From assembly GCA_026874595.1 (NCBI GenBank), contig CM049309.1:55526079-55590078 (forward strand): DNA of 64,000 bases. The letters are read 5' to 3'. This DNA is from Sipunculus nudus. Lineage: Eukaryota; Annelida; Sipuncula; Golfingiida; Sipunculidae. The translations under genes and the position numbers were made by a program. Of this stretch, positions 47,501 to 54,654 are shown piece after piece; the stretch's first letter is position 1, and each line of letters opens with the position of its first letter. A model generated the notes under the pieces. That model was not told where the DNA came from. It was given only the letters and a program-made list of their open reading frames with translations, and did not search any database.

Positions 47501-50051
47501 CTAGTGATATGGGATCACGTGATGACGTCAGTGGCCACGTGGGCACGAGACTATGACCGGCTTCACGTGATCGTGGGGTCTGTGTTTGATTACGACTTCG
47601 ATGGTCGCTGGGACCCAATCAGTTTATTACAGAGGTAATTTTTATTTCATGAAATAGACAAACCTATAAGGATCTGTGAAAATTAGTAATCATGAACAAA
47701 TTTGGATAAATTAAGCAAACGCTACTTCATGCTGTACTTCATTCTTAATTAGGAATGCCTAATATTTTTTTCTATTAATTGTTTTTTTTTTCACCAAAAT
47801 TTTAAAGAAAATGGGGAATAGCCTTTAAAATTAATGTGCTATTTTGTAAAGAAATTAAAAAATGTATATACATGTTCTACTTGAGTAGAAGAGGAGAAAA
47901 AATGCGGTACAAGAACAATTTGTGGACATTAAGTGTTCTACGAGCGTTTATTGTGTATCGAATTCCTTGTCAATTATTTATCTCGTTACAGGGATCAGAT
48001 GAAGAACATGGTGTACATCCCCTCCCACTACTACCTTGTGGCCCTGAAATGTAACAAACCTGACTGTACAGCAGACATGGATTATGACGTACAGGCGTTT
48101 ATCTTACCCAACATCGACAGGACGCTCAACTGTATGCAGGTAGGACACATTAAGTTCAGGGATCGTTTGGTATGATCGATAAGATCATTCATAGTCAAGC
48201 ATATTCACAGGCAGGCCAATGTATCTGTGGTCAGATACAATAATGATGCCAAATCCTTTATTTTTTATGGAAAATATTTTATCATTTCAACATGAAACGA
48301 TCTGCTTTGTTCTGTTGAGGTAAGGGTTAACCACGGGTGCTTTATCCATTACCTGAATGTAGGATAAGGCGAAACTTGTGTCACGTGTCTAGAGGAGATA
48401 TCTCGATGACAGTCGAAACTGGTATTTATAAAAAGGTTTTCCTTTCACAAGTGTCGGGATCATATTTTTATTGATGGCAACTACTTGTCGGTTACTTCAT
48501 GTTTGATCTAAAATGTACGTTAAACTATACACCGGGGCACAAACTCACTAATAATAAAAAAAGTTAAAAAAAAATGAATATTTTTATTATTATCATGAAT
48601 ACCATTTCATTTTAATGATATTGTGCACATGCACAAATGTAGTAATTCTTAGTTTTTCAACGTCATGAATTTTGTAACCCTTTTAATAATTTCCAAGAAT
48701 ACTTTTAAGTTATGATAAAACTTTTTTCATGTCTGTCGGCCTTAACTTTGTAATAGTAGTTTAGACGCATTATCATGTCAGAGCGCACGTGAAATTGCCA
48801 GTAAAAGAGGAATGCTACAATGTTGCGAACTCTAACGGAGCAGATGTTTGATCGTTAGGCTGTGTTAGTAGGTGTCCACCATTCACTTTGAGAATTATCC
48901 TGCTGACCTAAACATGCCTGACTAGCACAGCTACTGCTTAATGTTTTTTACCCCCAGAGGCCACCTTTGGGGGAAAAATTGGTCCCACAGATACCCCCCT
49001 GGACCCGCCACTGCCGATAACCTTTTTCTCCAGACATCAATCTACCAAAGAAAAAAAAATGGAAGTCTACAAAGAAAAAAAATGTGGAACGCTTCACGAA
49101 TTTGCGTGTCATCCTTGCCCCAGGGGCCATGCTAACCTTCTCTGTATCGTTCCGCAATGTGTATATGTACAACCGGAGCCGTACATATTTTTGTTTAGTC
49201 ATAAACAATAGGCCTATATACAGAGGCTCGCCGACTTGTTATGTATTGGGTACGTATTACAGAGACTGATCAGGCCGTACCACATTGACAGACGGGTCTG
49301 TGGAAGACATGTTTTGTAGATTTTCAAAAGAACCCTGTGGATACTTTCTGTATCATGCGGGTGAATTCTACGGATGATTGTCTTTGTTATGGCCGAGGTT
49401 GTATGGCGTGCTCAGTTGCCCGCCAAGACATGGCGGAAACACCTGGCATACACGAATGCCCCTGGCGCTACCTGCTGGCTAGCTAAAAAACTAACGGTTT
49501 TTGCTCGACCAGCCATGATCTGATCACGCGTGAGACCGAAAAGTGTAAATTAAAATTAGGATATGTTGTACCGCAAATATCGCGTGTATGTATATATTTA
49601 GCCAGTGAAATAATATGTACAACACACGAACTAGCCCTAAGTTACCCCAGCCGGCTGGGCCGCTGTCATACTTGTAAACGTGCTTTTACGGGACAGGACG
49701 TTTTGTTGGAGTATATATCTCTAGCGTCCGGGTCTATAAAATTATCTGTTTGGAGCGTCCAAGATATTTTGTAGCTAACTTATATATATGTCATGGCTAA
49801 AAAGGAATATACTCTATAAAACAAACTATTAAACTACGTATTAGGATTTCTGTAAACGAAATATCTTAAATGTTCCGATACAAGATTTGTTCTCGTTTTA
49901 GTCCCGCCTGGACGATTACCTGATGGATAACACAGCACGTATTCGGGACATCGAGCTGCTGACAGGCTTACAGTTCCTGACAGCACACAACACTCAGCAA
50001 GGATTGCTGGCTCGGCTGCGTCTTCAACAGCGACTGTGGGCCAAATCATAA
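14190..50051 (+). CDS. ENPP: Two-module ectonucleotide pyrophosphatase/phosphodiesterase, 36 exons placed
   Basis: Spliced model. The exons listed separately below join in one reading frame; total 1,541 residues, or 1,545 with the candidate first exon at 10029 (numbering used throughout). ENPP1/3-type enzymes are cell-surface zinc enzymes that cut nucleotide phosphodiester or pyrophosphate bonds to give 5'-nucleotides. Order: cytosolic tail, TM helix 28-51, short linker, module 1 (phosphodiesterase ~98-470, nuclease-like ~600-830), module 2 (phosphodiesterase ~839-1215, nuclease-like ~1336-1545). Zinc and nucleophile residues: module 1 D110, T146, D266, H270, D313, H314, H428; module 2 D849, T885, D1005, H1009, D1052, H1053, H1173. 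Calcium loops DxDxDGxxD at 710-718 and 1432-1440. No somatomedin-B domains. About twice the usual family length. Family is certain; joining both modules in one mRNA rests on splice phase and on the absence of a start or TM exon between them. Confidence 0.85.
16160..16560 (+). pseudogene. Possible Ty1/copia polyprotein remnant
   Basis: Reading from about 16219, the frame gives [12 protein letters not shown], then [11 protein letters not shown] and LELV...TRGDKSF. This order resembles the GAG-pre-integrase CxxC block and integrase start of copia elements. It is short, lacks surrounding domains and ends in stops. Weak call. Confidence 0.35.
17748..17801 (+). CDS. ENPP: ENPP exon: tail and first half of TM helix
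   Basis: 54 bp, phase 0 to 0, TTGCAG acceptor, GTGAGT donor. Encodes [21 protein letters not shown] before the hydrophobic run suits a type II signal anchor. The helix continues directly in the next exon, which supports the junction. The 1.8-kb intron that follows shows nothing recognisable. Confidence 0.72.
17802..19620. other. Intron without recognised content
   Basis: No repeats, transposon ends or exon-like segments recognised in this 1.8-kb intron. Confidence 0.5.
19621..19808 (+). CDS. ENPP: ENPP exon: second half of TM helix and linker
   Basis: 188 bp, phase 0 to 2. Starts [16 protein letters not shown] (end of TM), followed by about 45 extracellular residues ending KWMDTDC...CPEG. 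The W-x-C-CPxG pattern matches the short linker before the phosphodiesterase domain of ENPP1. The two somatomedin-B domains that lie here in vertebrate ENPP1-3 are absent. Confidence 0.85.
20179..20350 (+). CDS. ENPP: ENPP module 1: start of phosphodiesterase domain, nucleophile
   Basis: 172 bp, phase 2 to 0. Contains LLLISLDGF (zinc ligand D110) and [14 protein letters not shown] (nucleophile T146). Near-canonical for ENPP1/3. Donor GTAAGG. Confidence 0.95.
20496..20615 (+). CDS. ENPP: ENPP module 1: GLYPESHG exon
   Basis: 120 bp, phase 0 to 0. [16 protein letters not shown], the family block after the nucleophile; N167 corresponds to the active-site Asn. Ends HWWGGDP. The 2.7-kb intron after it contains a possible exon relic near 21790-21880 and otherwise nothing recognised. 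Confidence 0.95.
21790..21880 (+). pseudogene. Possible relic of the WPGSD exon(s)
   Basis: One frame reads [13 protein letters not shown]...FPD, which loosely follows the order [12 protein letters not shown]...YPD of the exons at 23303 and 23551. Intron position is adjacent. Similarity is weak. Confidence 0.3.
23303..23378 (+). CDS. ENPP: ENPP module 1: FFWPGSD exon
   Basis: 76 bp, phase 0 to 1. [21 protein letters not shown]; the WPGSD nucleotide-pocket motif is intact. Confidence 0.95.
23551..23584 (+). CDS. ENPP: ENPP module 1: 34-bp microexon
   Basis: 34 bp, phase 1 to 2, encoding [12 protein letters not shown], which holds the family tyrosine that stacks on the base. Same length as the module 2 microexon at 38549. 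The following intron carries a Harbinger-like MITE. Confidence 0.92.
23715..24048 (-). mobile_element. Harbinger-like MITE, copy A
   Basis: 334 bp with GGCC ends; TIRs carry GGTATGGTTCTCAGGCAC. Flanked by TAA on both sides, a TWA target duplication as in PIF/Harbinger elements. Inverted relative to 33910-34245. Confidence 0.8.
24677..24815 (+). CDS. ENPP: ENPP module 1: EPDWAGH zinc exon
   Basis: 139 bp, phase 2 to 0. Holds [18 protein letters not shown] and AGHANGP; D266 and H270 are zinc ligands. Donor GTAAAA. Confidence 0.95.
25294..25402 (+). CDS. ENPP: ENPP module 1: ADH zinc exon with GC donor
   Basis: 109 bp, phase 0 to 1. Ends [12 protein letters not shown] (D313, H314 zinc ligands). 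The codon for the next Gly is split across a GC donor (GCAAGT) and the exon at 25809; a GT at that junction would be expected and is not there. Confidence 0.93.
25809..25955 (+). CDS. ENPP: ENPP module 1: post-DHG exon
   Basis: 147 bp, phase 1 to 1. [13 protein letters not shown] then a variable middle ending IVEQMDG. The family has DHGM at the start; here it is DHGL. Donor GTATAT. The 688-bp intron after it shows nothing recognised. Confidence 0.92.
26644..26797 (+). CDS. ENPP: ENPP module 1: RRHHF exon
   Basis: 154 bp, phase 1 to 2. [14 protein letters not shown], then [19 protein letters not shown], the domain stretch before the last zinc His. Same length and phase as 42813-42966. The 796-bp intron after it shows nothing recognised. 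Confidence 0.93.
27594..27663 (+). CDS. ENPP: ENPP module 1: GNHG zinc exon
   Basis: 70 bp, phase 2 to 0. [18 protein letters not shown]428 is the last zinc ligand. An alternative acceptor at 27609 keeps the frame but removes five residues; the longer form matches the module 2 exon spacing better. Confidence 0.88.
27690..28020 (+). repeat. Two ~155-bp tandem units
   Basis: Both units carry GGGCGGCATTTC, then CACAAAAAGTACAAATTTG, then CCCATGTTCAAGTATTCCAG; a third start is present at 28010. A GCCCCGGGCGGC palindrome lies on both sides (27678 and 28206), suggesting a transposon around the repeat. Confidence 0.75.
28599..28686 (+). CDS. ENPP: ENPP module 1: end of phosphodiesterase domain
   Basis: 88 bp, phase 0 to 1. 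[20 protein letters not shown], then IIEIYNLMA, the family ALFVxxGP/IEVYNLM block. Same length as 43415-43502. Confidence 0.95.
28875..29062 (+). CDS. ENPP: ENPP module 1: inter-domain linker exon 1
   Basis: 188 bp, phase 1 to 0. [16 protein letters not shown] is the family 'L.L.PAPNNGT' motif; a proline-rich stretch and a Cys pair (CTC) follow. The GT at 29063 opens a 324-bp intron with nothing recognised. Confidence 0.93.
29387..29602 (+). CDS. ENPP: ENPP module 1: inter-domain linker exon 2
   Basis: 216 bp, phase 0 to 0. Acidic [19 protein letters not shown], then LPLGVPE and [17 protein letters not shown], the start of the nuclease-like domain. A decayed copy of its 3' end lies in the next intron at 29650-29716. 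Confidence 0.94.
29650..29716 (+). pseudogene. Decayed duplicate of exon 29387-29602 (3' part)
   Basis: Aligns by eye at about 75% to exon bases 29536-29602, sharing TATAT, CAGCCA, CACTGTGG and TTACCAGCT in order. Another short piece, CTTACCAG, is at 29790. Confidence 0.65.
30258..30414 (+). CDS. ENPP: ENPP module 1: nuclease-like domain exon 1
   Basis: 157 bp, phase 0 to 1. Begins [19 protein letters not shown] and ends PGFLFPP. The intron that follows (469 bp) has no counterpart in module 2. Confidence 0.92.
30884..30964 (+). CDS. ENPP: ENPP module 1: nuclease-like domain exon 2
   Basis: 81 bp, phase 1 to 1. [10 protein letters not shown] is the family 'TNIVPMY' motif. In module 2 this is fused to the preceding exon. 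Confidence 0.92.
31239..31368 (+). CDS. ENPP: ENPP module 1: calcium-loop exon
   Basis: 130 bp, phase 1 to 2. [16 protein letters not shown]; the DxDxDGxxD loop (D710-D718) is the family's EF-hand-like calcium site. A decayed copy lies just downstream at 31384-31441. The next intron (1.87 kb) holds an internal duplication and a GGTTC element. Confidence 0.94.
31384..31441 (+). pseudogene. Decayed duplicate of the calcium-loop exon
   Basis: Aligns to exon 31284-31342 with TATAAA, GTGAC, CCTCTGT and GATGCTGA in order, beginning 16 bases after the donor site. Confidence 0.6.
31700..32480 (+). repeat. Diverged tandem duplication in intron
   Basis: 31700-32005 and 32178-32480 share, in order, TTACCATGT, CAGGCAGACGT, GATTTTAGTCTA, GCAACACCAGG, CTTCAGTGAAT and GAAAACCC. 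Confidence 0.7.
33070..33222. mobile_element. GGTTC/GAACC palindromic element, copy 2
   Basis: Alternating GGTTC and GAACC motifs, right end CATAGAGTGTA. Related in motif and terminus to 36969-37260. Left end not defined. Confidence 0.6.
33236..33371 (+). CDS. ENPP: ENPP module 1: IPSHYYVVL exon
   Basis: 136 bp, phase 2 to 0. [15 protein letters not shown] and MIIPHKKRV, the family 'PTHFFIVL...AFILPH' block. A GGTTC-type element ends only 14 bp before this exon. Confidence 0.93.
33681..33886 (+). CDS. ENPP: ENPP module 1 end and inter-module linker
   Basis: 206 bp, phase 0 to 2. First part, [17 protein letters not shown] through [11 protein letters not shown], matches the module 2 last exon. 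Second part, WLDQDKC then NCPAG, resembles the linker at the end of exon 19621-19808. There is no stop before the donor GTGAGT, and the phase matches the first exon of module 2. Reading past the donor gives an immediate TGA. Confidence 0.9.
33910..34245 (+). mobile_element. Harbinger-like MITE, copy B
   Basis: 336 bp, same TIRs and body as copy A in the opposite orientation, flanked by TTA on both sides. Confidence 0.8.
35077..35242 (+). CDS. ENPP: ENPP module 2: start of phosphodiesterase domain, nucleophile
   Basis: 166 bp, phase 2 to 0. LLLISYDGF (D849) and [14 protein letters not shown] (nucleophile T885). The lysine before the nucleophile (TKTF in module 1) is Leu here. The following 969-bp intron shows nothing recognised. 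Confidence 0.94.
36212..36331 (+). CDS. ENPP: ENPP module 2: GLYPESNG exon
   Basis: 120 bp, phase 0 to 0. [16 protein letters not shown]: His and Asp of the SHGIIDN motif are replaced by Asn and Gly; N906 is kept. The following intron (1.96 kb) has a long (TA)n, a CCGG array and a GGTTC element. Confidence 0.94.
36815..38050. mobile_element. CCGGTCCGG array element, split
   Basis: CCGGTCCGG/CCGGACCGG motifs cluster at 36820-36925 and again at 37978-38050. The GGTTC element lies between them. Ends not defined. Confidence 0.45.
36969..37260. mobile_element. GGTTC/GAACC palindromic element, copy 1
   Basis: Starts CACTCTAAAAAA, followed by many GGTTC/GAACC motifs and two AATG..CTGAGTGGGGAA units. 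Right boundary uncertain. It sits inside the CCGG array element. Confidence 0.65.
38292..38367 (+). CDS. ENPP: ENPP module 2: MWVGSD exon
   Basis: 76 bp, phase 0 to 1. [13 protein letters not shown] where module 1 has [11 protein letters not shown], so the pocket proline is Val and a Phe is Met. Confidence 0.9.
38549..38582 (+). CDS. ENPP: ENPP module 2: 34-bp microexon
   Basis: 34 bp, phase 1 to 2. [12 protein letters not shown]; the base-stacking Tyr is kept. The next intron contains a (GA)n run and a decayed copy of the following exon at 38871-38945. Confidence 0.88.
38764..38799. repeat. (GA)n microsatellite
   Basis: GA dinucleotide run of 36 bases in the intron after the module 2 microexon. 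Confidence 0.95.
38871..38945 (+). pseudogene. Decayed duplicate of the SVDYAGH exon
   Basis: Shares with exon 39499-39637, in order, GGTTGG, CGGTT, ACTTTATCACT, CAGCT and CTGTTGATT. Lies 554 bases upstream of the real exon. Confidence 0.65.
39499..39637 (+). CDS. ENPP: ENPP module 2: SVDYAGH zinc exon
   Basis: 139 bp, phase 2 to 0, equal to 24677-24815. [21 protein letters not shown]1005 and H1009 are zinc ligands. The usual EPD is SVD. Confidence 0.94.
40712..40820 (+). CDS. ENPP: ENPP module 2: SDH zinc exon
   Basis: 109 bp, phase 0 to 1. [19 protein letters not shown], then [11 protein letters not shown] (D1052, H1053). Donor is a normal GTGAGT, unlike module 1. The next intron carries a hAT-like element. 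Confidence 0.94.
41088..41947. mobile_element. hAT-like non-autonomous element with GATACG array
   Basis: 860 bp. Ends TAGGGCTGTGTATC and GATACAGCCCTA are inverted repeats. Flanks GGGTTAAT and GTGTTAAT form an 8-bp target duplication matching at 7 of 8 bases, as in hAT elements. Both ends are rich in GATACG/CGTATC, and a (TA)n lies inside. No coding. Confidence 0.75.
42200..42361 (+). CDS. ENPP: ENPP module 2: post-DHG exon
   Basis: 162 bp, phase 1 to 1. [14 protein letters not shown], then a divergent stretch ending YPVDQEDQ. Donor GTTGAA at 42362 fits the phase of the next exon; an earlier GTACAA at 42321 would break the frame. Confidence 0.84.
42813..42966 (+). CDS. ENPP: ENPP module 2: [10 protein letters not shown] exon
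   Basis: 154 bp, phase 1 to 2. [10 protein letters not shown], then [20 protein letters not shown]. Same length and phase as 26644-26797. Confidence 0.94.
43088..43160 (+). CDS. ENPP: ENPP module 2: GMHG zinc exon
   Basis: 73 bp, phase 2 to 0. [19 protein letters not shown]1173 is the last zinc ligand. Confidence 0.93.
43415..43502 (+). CDS. ENPP: ENPP module 2: end of phosphodiesterase domain
   Basis: 88 bp, phase 0 to 1. [20 protein letters not shown], then NIELYNIMA. Equal in length and phase to 28599-28686. The following 791-bp intron has an LTR-like stretch. Confidence 0.95.
43640..44257 (+). mobile_element. Possible solo LTR
   Basis: Contains TATATACAAAGG followed by CGGCTCTGTGGCCGG and later GGAATAAACCTGTG, a promoter-then-poly(A) order as in LTRs. 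TG...CA ends are guesses, with no clear target duplication. Confidence 0.3.
44294..44457 (+). CDS. ENPP: ENPP module 2: inter-domain linker exon 1
   Basis: 164 bp, phase 1 to 0. [20 protein letters not shown] is the family PAPNNGT motif; ends CPCGH. The intron after it carries a poly-G MITE-like stretch. Confidence 0.93.
45110..45162. mobile_element. Poly-G and GAATCCGCCACTG MITE remnant
   Basis: A run of about 24 G followed by CTCTGAATCCGCCACTG, the worn end of the family described at 1751. Confidence 0.45.
45455..45658 (+). CDS. ENPP: ENPP module 2: inter-domain linker exon 2
   Basis: 204 bp, phase 0 to 0. [20 protein letters not shown], then [20 protein letters not shown], start of the nuclease-like domain. 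Donor GTGCTG is weak. The next intron holds the ghost-exon array. Confidence 0.92.
46234..46876 (+). repeat. Array of ghost 3' splice-site/exon-start copies
   Basis: Five diverged copies of the acceptor and first ~55 bases of exon 46877-47081 start near 46234, 46404, 46578, 46681 and 46779. Spacing from the last two to the exon is 98 and 196. Copies at 46234, 46404 and 46681 keep the acceptor AG. The nearest matches the exon at about three quarters of 54 bases. Confidence 0.75.
46877..47081 (+). CDS. ENPP: ENPP module 2: nuclease-like domain exon (fused)
   Basis: 205 bp, phase 0 to 1. [20 protein letters not shown], then [13 protein letters not shown] and [11 protein letters not shown]. Corresponds to two exons of module 1 (30258-30414 and 30884-30964); the intron after the FPP motif is absent here. 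Confidence 0.92.
47418..47471. repeat. AAT trinucleotide repeat
   Basis: Imperfect (AAT)n in the intron before the module 2 calcium-loop exon. Confidence 0.85.
47505..47634 (+). CDS. ENPP: ENPP module 2: calcium-loop exon
   Basis: 130 bp, phase 1 to 2. [18 protein letters not shown]; DxDxDGxxD loop at 1432-1440. Equal in length to 31239-31368. Confidence 0.94.
47992..48139 (+). CDS. ENPP: ENPP module 2: [10 protein letters not shown] exon
   Basis: 148 bp, phase 2 to 0. [19 protein letters not shown] and [10 protein letters not shown]. The next intron (1.76 kb) contains a GGATCCGCC-type MITE piece near 48948-49013, otherwise nothing recognised. Confidence 0.93.
49902..50051 (+). CDS. ENPP: ENPP module 2: last exon with stop
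   Basis: 150 bp, phase 0. [18 protein letters not shown], then [14 protein letters not shown] and TAA at 50049-50051. DIELLTGL is the family 'DVEHITGL' C-terminal motif. Confidence 0.94.
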   Translation, partial: SRLDDYLMDNTARIRDIELLTGLQFLTAHNTQQGLLARLRLQQRLWAKS

Positions 50052-50217
50052 ACTGTGTCGAATTTTATGTGTAATATTAAAAGTTAGATCTGGCGTATTA
50101 TAAAGGTATTAAGTGCCTTGATTCACTCTTAGTCGTGATTTATTCTTGCTGGAATTTTGATCACCCAAATCAGCAAAAGACATGCAGTATGTCACAAAAA
50201 ACTAATGTATTTAGGAA

Positions 50218-50223
50218 AATAAA
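50218..50223 (+). terminator. Candidate poly(A) signal AATAAA
   Basis: Canonical hexamer 167 bases after the ENPP stop codon and the first one seen there. The 3' UTR would be about 190 bases. Confidence 0.45.
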
Positions 50224-53200
50224 ACATAAGAGTGCAAAGATATTATAACAAGTTACCTGGATACATGTCTAGCTGCGACTATACGCACGTTTATCACAAT
50301 ATAAAACTATCAGAACGTGTGTACCAACACGGTATGGTATAACACATAAATAAATCCTAAGTCCGTGACAGCTATCGGAACACGCAGTCCAATGCATGTT
50401 GGTATAACGTTTGTGTTTGAAAGCGGAATCAAATGTTAAAATCAAATGTTAAAACGGCATAATCAGAAGTGTCCATTCAGCTGGTACATCCAATCGACAG
50501 CTACAAATTAACTATAAACTATCAAAAACACAAAAAGATAAAACGTCTAATATAGTCGAGCAAATCCATGATATAGTTCACAGTTGCGTCACATTTCACT
50601 CCACAACACAACCACTAATTCCGCAATCAATAATTCCTGGTATTATTTTAATCTCGGCTCCTCTCTTCCAATTTCTGTTTCGGCCTAGAATTCACACAAA
50701 TTTGCTTGAATTATCTCCGACTAAGAAACTGTTTCGATATAACAAGCATAATTCATACACCTCCAGCCAATGAAAATGTCATAAATTTTTCTTGATCTTT
50801 AAGAAATTTCATGACCCTTTTACCAACACTTTAAAACGTTACATACATAACCGTTACTTAAGTAACAGGCAATTAAGATCATTTGCAAACATTTATTGAT
50901 GAAAAATACAGCTATAAGGATGAACAAGAATTCATGTGTGAGAAATTACTAGAATATTCCACTTTTGTAAATGTTACGTGTTCCTTTTCAGAAATATTTT
51001 TTTCAACTAATGTCATTTTATATTTTGAGAAAACAGAAAAAAAGGCCTTAATCAATGCAGAAAATTTACTTCTCTAAAAAGATATAAAAACTATCTGATA
51101 ATAAGGTGATCTTATGACTTTATCTCTGTAATTAAGCCTGTGCAGATTATTGCTTCTGTTATCGCTTACATAATCTATTGAATTCTAATAAGATATTCAA
51201 AATTATTATCTGTTTACCTACATAATCCCATGATTTAATATGTTCTTATAAGCTGTATTATAAAATAAATAACTTCAAATTTCACTCAAACAAGTATTCG
51301 AGGATGGTTTCTCAGCTTCTAGATCAAGGGTGAACCCATACATATAACATGGCGTACAACTATACGGTAAACCGACCAGAACAGATTTATTATCAGAGAA
51401 AATGCAGAAAATAACAATTTTACCACAGGGCAAATTGCCAACGAAAAGTATTAAATTAATTTTTAGGTGACAAAAGCAAAACGACCATTCTACCAGCAAA
51501 CACCACCCTGTTCATCAAGATCATTTGAAGCTGATTCGCCCAATTTATGATTATCATGATATATGCACGACCGCTTTGGAGTGTCTTCATTTAAATTGGG
51601 GAAGTGATCGAGATGACTGGTAGAGCAAGAAATTAGTAATAAAACTTCGTAGAGTTCCGGGAAACCGGCACTATGGAATGTGCTACATTCGTGATGTTCT
51701 CGCAGTAACAATTTATCATAGCTTTTTTTAAAAAATAGTTGTAATATATTTTATTTCATTAATTATTTTTTCAAAAATTGCAATTATCAACACATAACGA
51801 CCGAGCATGTCTGCAAATATCTTAAAAAACTATGAATTTCCTGACTATAAACTAGTATTTTTTATGCTTCTACATTTTAAACTTCTCATCAAAATGATAG
51901 TAGAAATACTTAGCATTTTTAATTTAATTCCCTGCAACTGAGCTACATCCGCCATTGCCACAACAAACTTCAAGACAAAGCTTGTAGATTGCTAGATTCA
52001 TAGAAAATGTTCAAGCAAATCTTCAGAATCTTTCAGTATCTTGAAAATGTCTGGCTGATTGTTCAAGGTCAAGGCATATATTTGCGCAAATATTTTAGGA
52101 ATATGACCATGACGACAATTCCTGAAGGCCATATAGGATCGCATACAGGGACGTCAATATCTATAGGGGGGTGAGGGGTATATATCCACCAATTTTTTTG
52201 GGAAGGGGGGGGGGGGGCATGGTCAATATTATCATCTCCCTACTTATCAGAGATTAATATTTATATATGAATGAACTATATTAATAATAGAACGGTAGAC
52301 ATAGGTTCCATTTATAAGTTTATTTCGAAATATTATATCTATACCTGGTTCAGAATTAACTTATACTTGAAACAAAATATTTTATTTCTAAAACCTCACA
52401 CTTAATTGTAATATATTTGAAATGTATATATAAATATATATATATGAGCTGTGTCATACAGACGCTAATATATTTAAAATGTGTTCAACAAACGCTAAAA
52501 AAAGTATATATATGTGTGTGTGTGTGACTGCGAGACACCCCCCCCCCCCCCCGGAAGATGAAGTGATGCCACTGATCGCAAAATAATTATATCAACATGT
52601 ACACTGAGCGCTTTGGCCAAAAAACGTAAAAACATTTTCTTTATTCTTAAAATGCCATATTATGAAAGATAAATGTACAGAAGGAAGAAGAAATATCACA
52701 TACACATGATAATTCTGGCATTAGTCAATCGACAATATATTAGTTAATGTACAATCTTCATCTTAGGTTAAATACGAGGTACATATTCCATTTATGCAGT
52801 GTATTCTAACACACTATTATTGGTTTGCCGAGATTTTACCAAAAGGCGCTGTCCAATCTTAAACGTCATTGGACTGTTTTATCTTTGGATCATTAGCACA
52901 TCCGTACAAAGGTTTCTTTTTTAATTCTTTCACGTGCAATTAGAAAGTTTATGCACGTTGTTGGTTAAAGTTTCATAAACTAGTTTGGGCTACACGGATC
53001 GTGGTTCGGAGCGTAAACGGACCTTGAGCGTAAGCGCAAAAAATAAGCTAAATCGGCAGATACAGAAACTGGCCAACAGACCGCGACGCAGTCCCAAAAG
53101 GCGGGTAGCACGGAGAATACCGAAAATCACTCATCGAGGTAATCACCCATAGTTCTGAATATGGCCAATACGGCCTTAAGTAGTGACTGTAAATAGGTAT

Positions 53201-53330
53201 TGGGCACAGCCCTCTCGCATAATCTCTAGTAGTTATTATCTGGAGGTTTTTCTTTGGGATATCAATATGGGATTTTCAGGTAAAACTCGGCGATAACCTG
53301 GATTTCTTTATCCTCTTTAATGATAGGCAT
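50224..53330. other. Downstream intergenic, nothing recognised
   Basis: AT-rich. Only poly-G (52205-52217), poly-C (52537-52552) and short TA/TG repeats. No supportable coding sequence on either strand. Confidence 0.5.
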
Positions 53331-54230
53331 TCGTCAAGCGATTACACAGGCCGAATCACAGAGGCATGGATAAAGTGACGTATGGACTCTCCTACGTGAC
53401 AGCCCTCCATATATGTGGTAACAGAGACACACGGATGGACGAAACTTAAAAAAAAGTATTCTGGGTGGCACAACCGCTCATGTGTACCAGATAATGCCAT
53501 TCTATTTTCTGGACATGCAACATTTCAGGCTAATACGGCAGACCACTCCTGAGATCAATGCATAATAGTATTCTACAAATACGTGATTGTACCTAGCGTG
53601 ACCAGTCTCGTGTACAAAAAATATCTACCAAAGGCGGGCGAACATGCAAAATATTAGGCCAATACGCCAAACAGCTGATGAGAAAAGGGCACCAATGTAT
53701 TCTATGAAAACGGAACAGTAGGTGCCTGGACTACGGCAAAGCTATCGATGACGGGTAAACGTGCAAAATTCAAGGCTCCTACAACCTTCTGCTCCTGAAA
53801 TATATGCAGATTTCACCAAAACAGATTTATGGATGGAGGTATAATGAAACTGATCGTAGCTGGCGTCAGCAGGCTTGTGTACGAAGGTAAGCATAAACAA
53901 ATCTATAGGCGTGGAAAATTTCAATAGGATTCGTCCGAACACTCAAGAGAAAAATGCATGGATGTATTTTACGAATACATAATTATAGATGGCGCCACCT
54001 GTCCTGAATCAAGAAAGCTATCCAAGATAGGTGAACAATTTGGACATGTCAAATTTCAGGCCGATCCATTGAACTCAGATATGAGTGATTTTCACCAAAA
54101 GCAAACACATGGATGGACGCCACGCATATACGATAAAAGATAGCGCCACCAATCTTTGCTTGGCACCAGTTCACATGTGACCCGATCAGTATGCAGGGTT
54201 TCAGAAAGATCACCAAAAGGGGTGTCAGAG
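53330..54230 (+). repeat. Degenerate ~115-155-bp tandem array
   Basis: AAATTTCAGGC-like blocks recur near 53523, 53649, 53766, 53919, 54051 and 54197, followed in several by GGATGGA/ATGGATG and ATTCTA(C/T)A/TTTTACGAATAC-type blocks. Units are strongly diverged. Confidence 0.6.
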
Positions 54231-54654
54231 TATTCTCCGGAAACGAACGTAGCGGCGGCTTCGGAACTCGGCTGAAAACAGTCTCCCCAAAACAGAGTTG
54301 GCCTATACAGTTAAACCAAAAATATATAAACAATCCACATTAAAAAAATACAGTACATAATAAATAAAAATGAAACCTATGAATATATATAATAAAAAAT
54401 TAGTACTTAAAAATTCAAATTGTGCATGTTATTAATAAACATACTACGATATGTTTAGTGTGTATAAGCTCCATGCTCTCATTTTTTTTTATAGCTACAT
54501 AATGAATATATACCGGTATAATGCACGATCTGTTCTATCCTATACAAAAGTTTGTTATTGAGGCATGTGTGATAAAAATACAGTCTCAATTAAAAAAAAT
54601 AACATAGTTTATAAAAACCAAACAATTATCTTTGTTGTAACTGCTGAAAACCTG

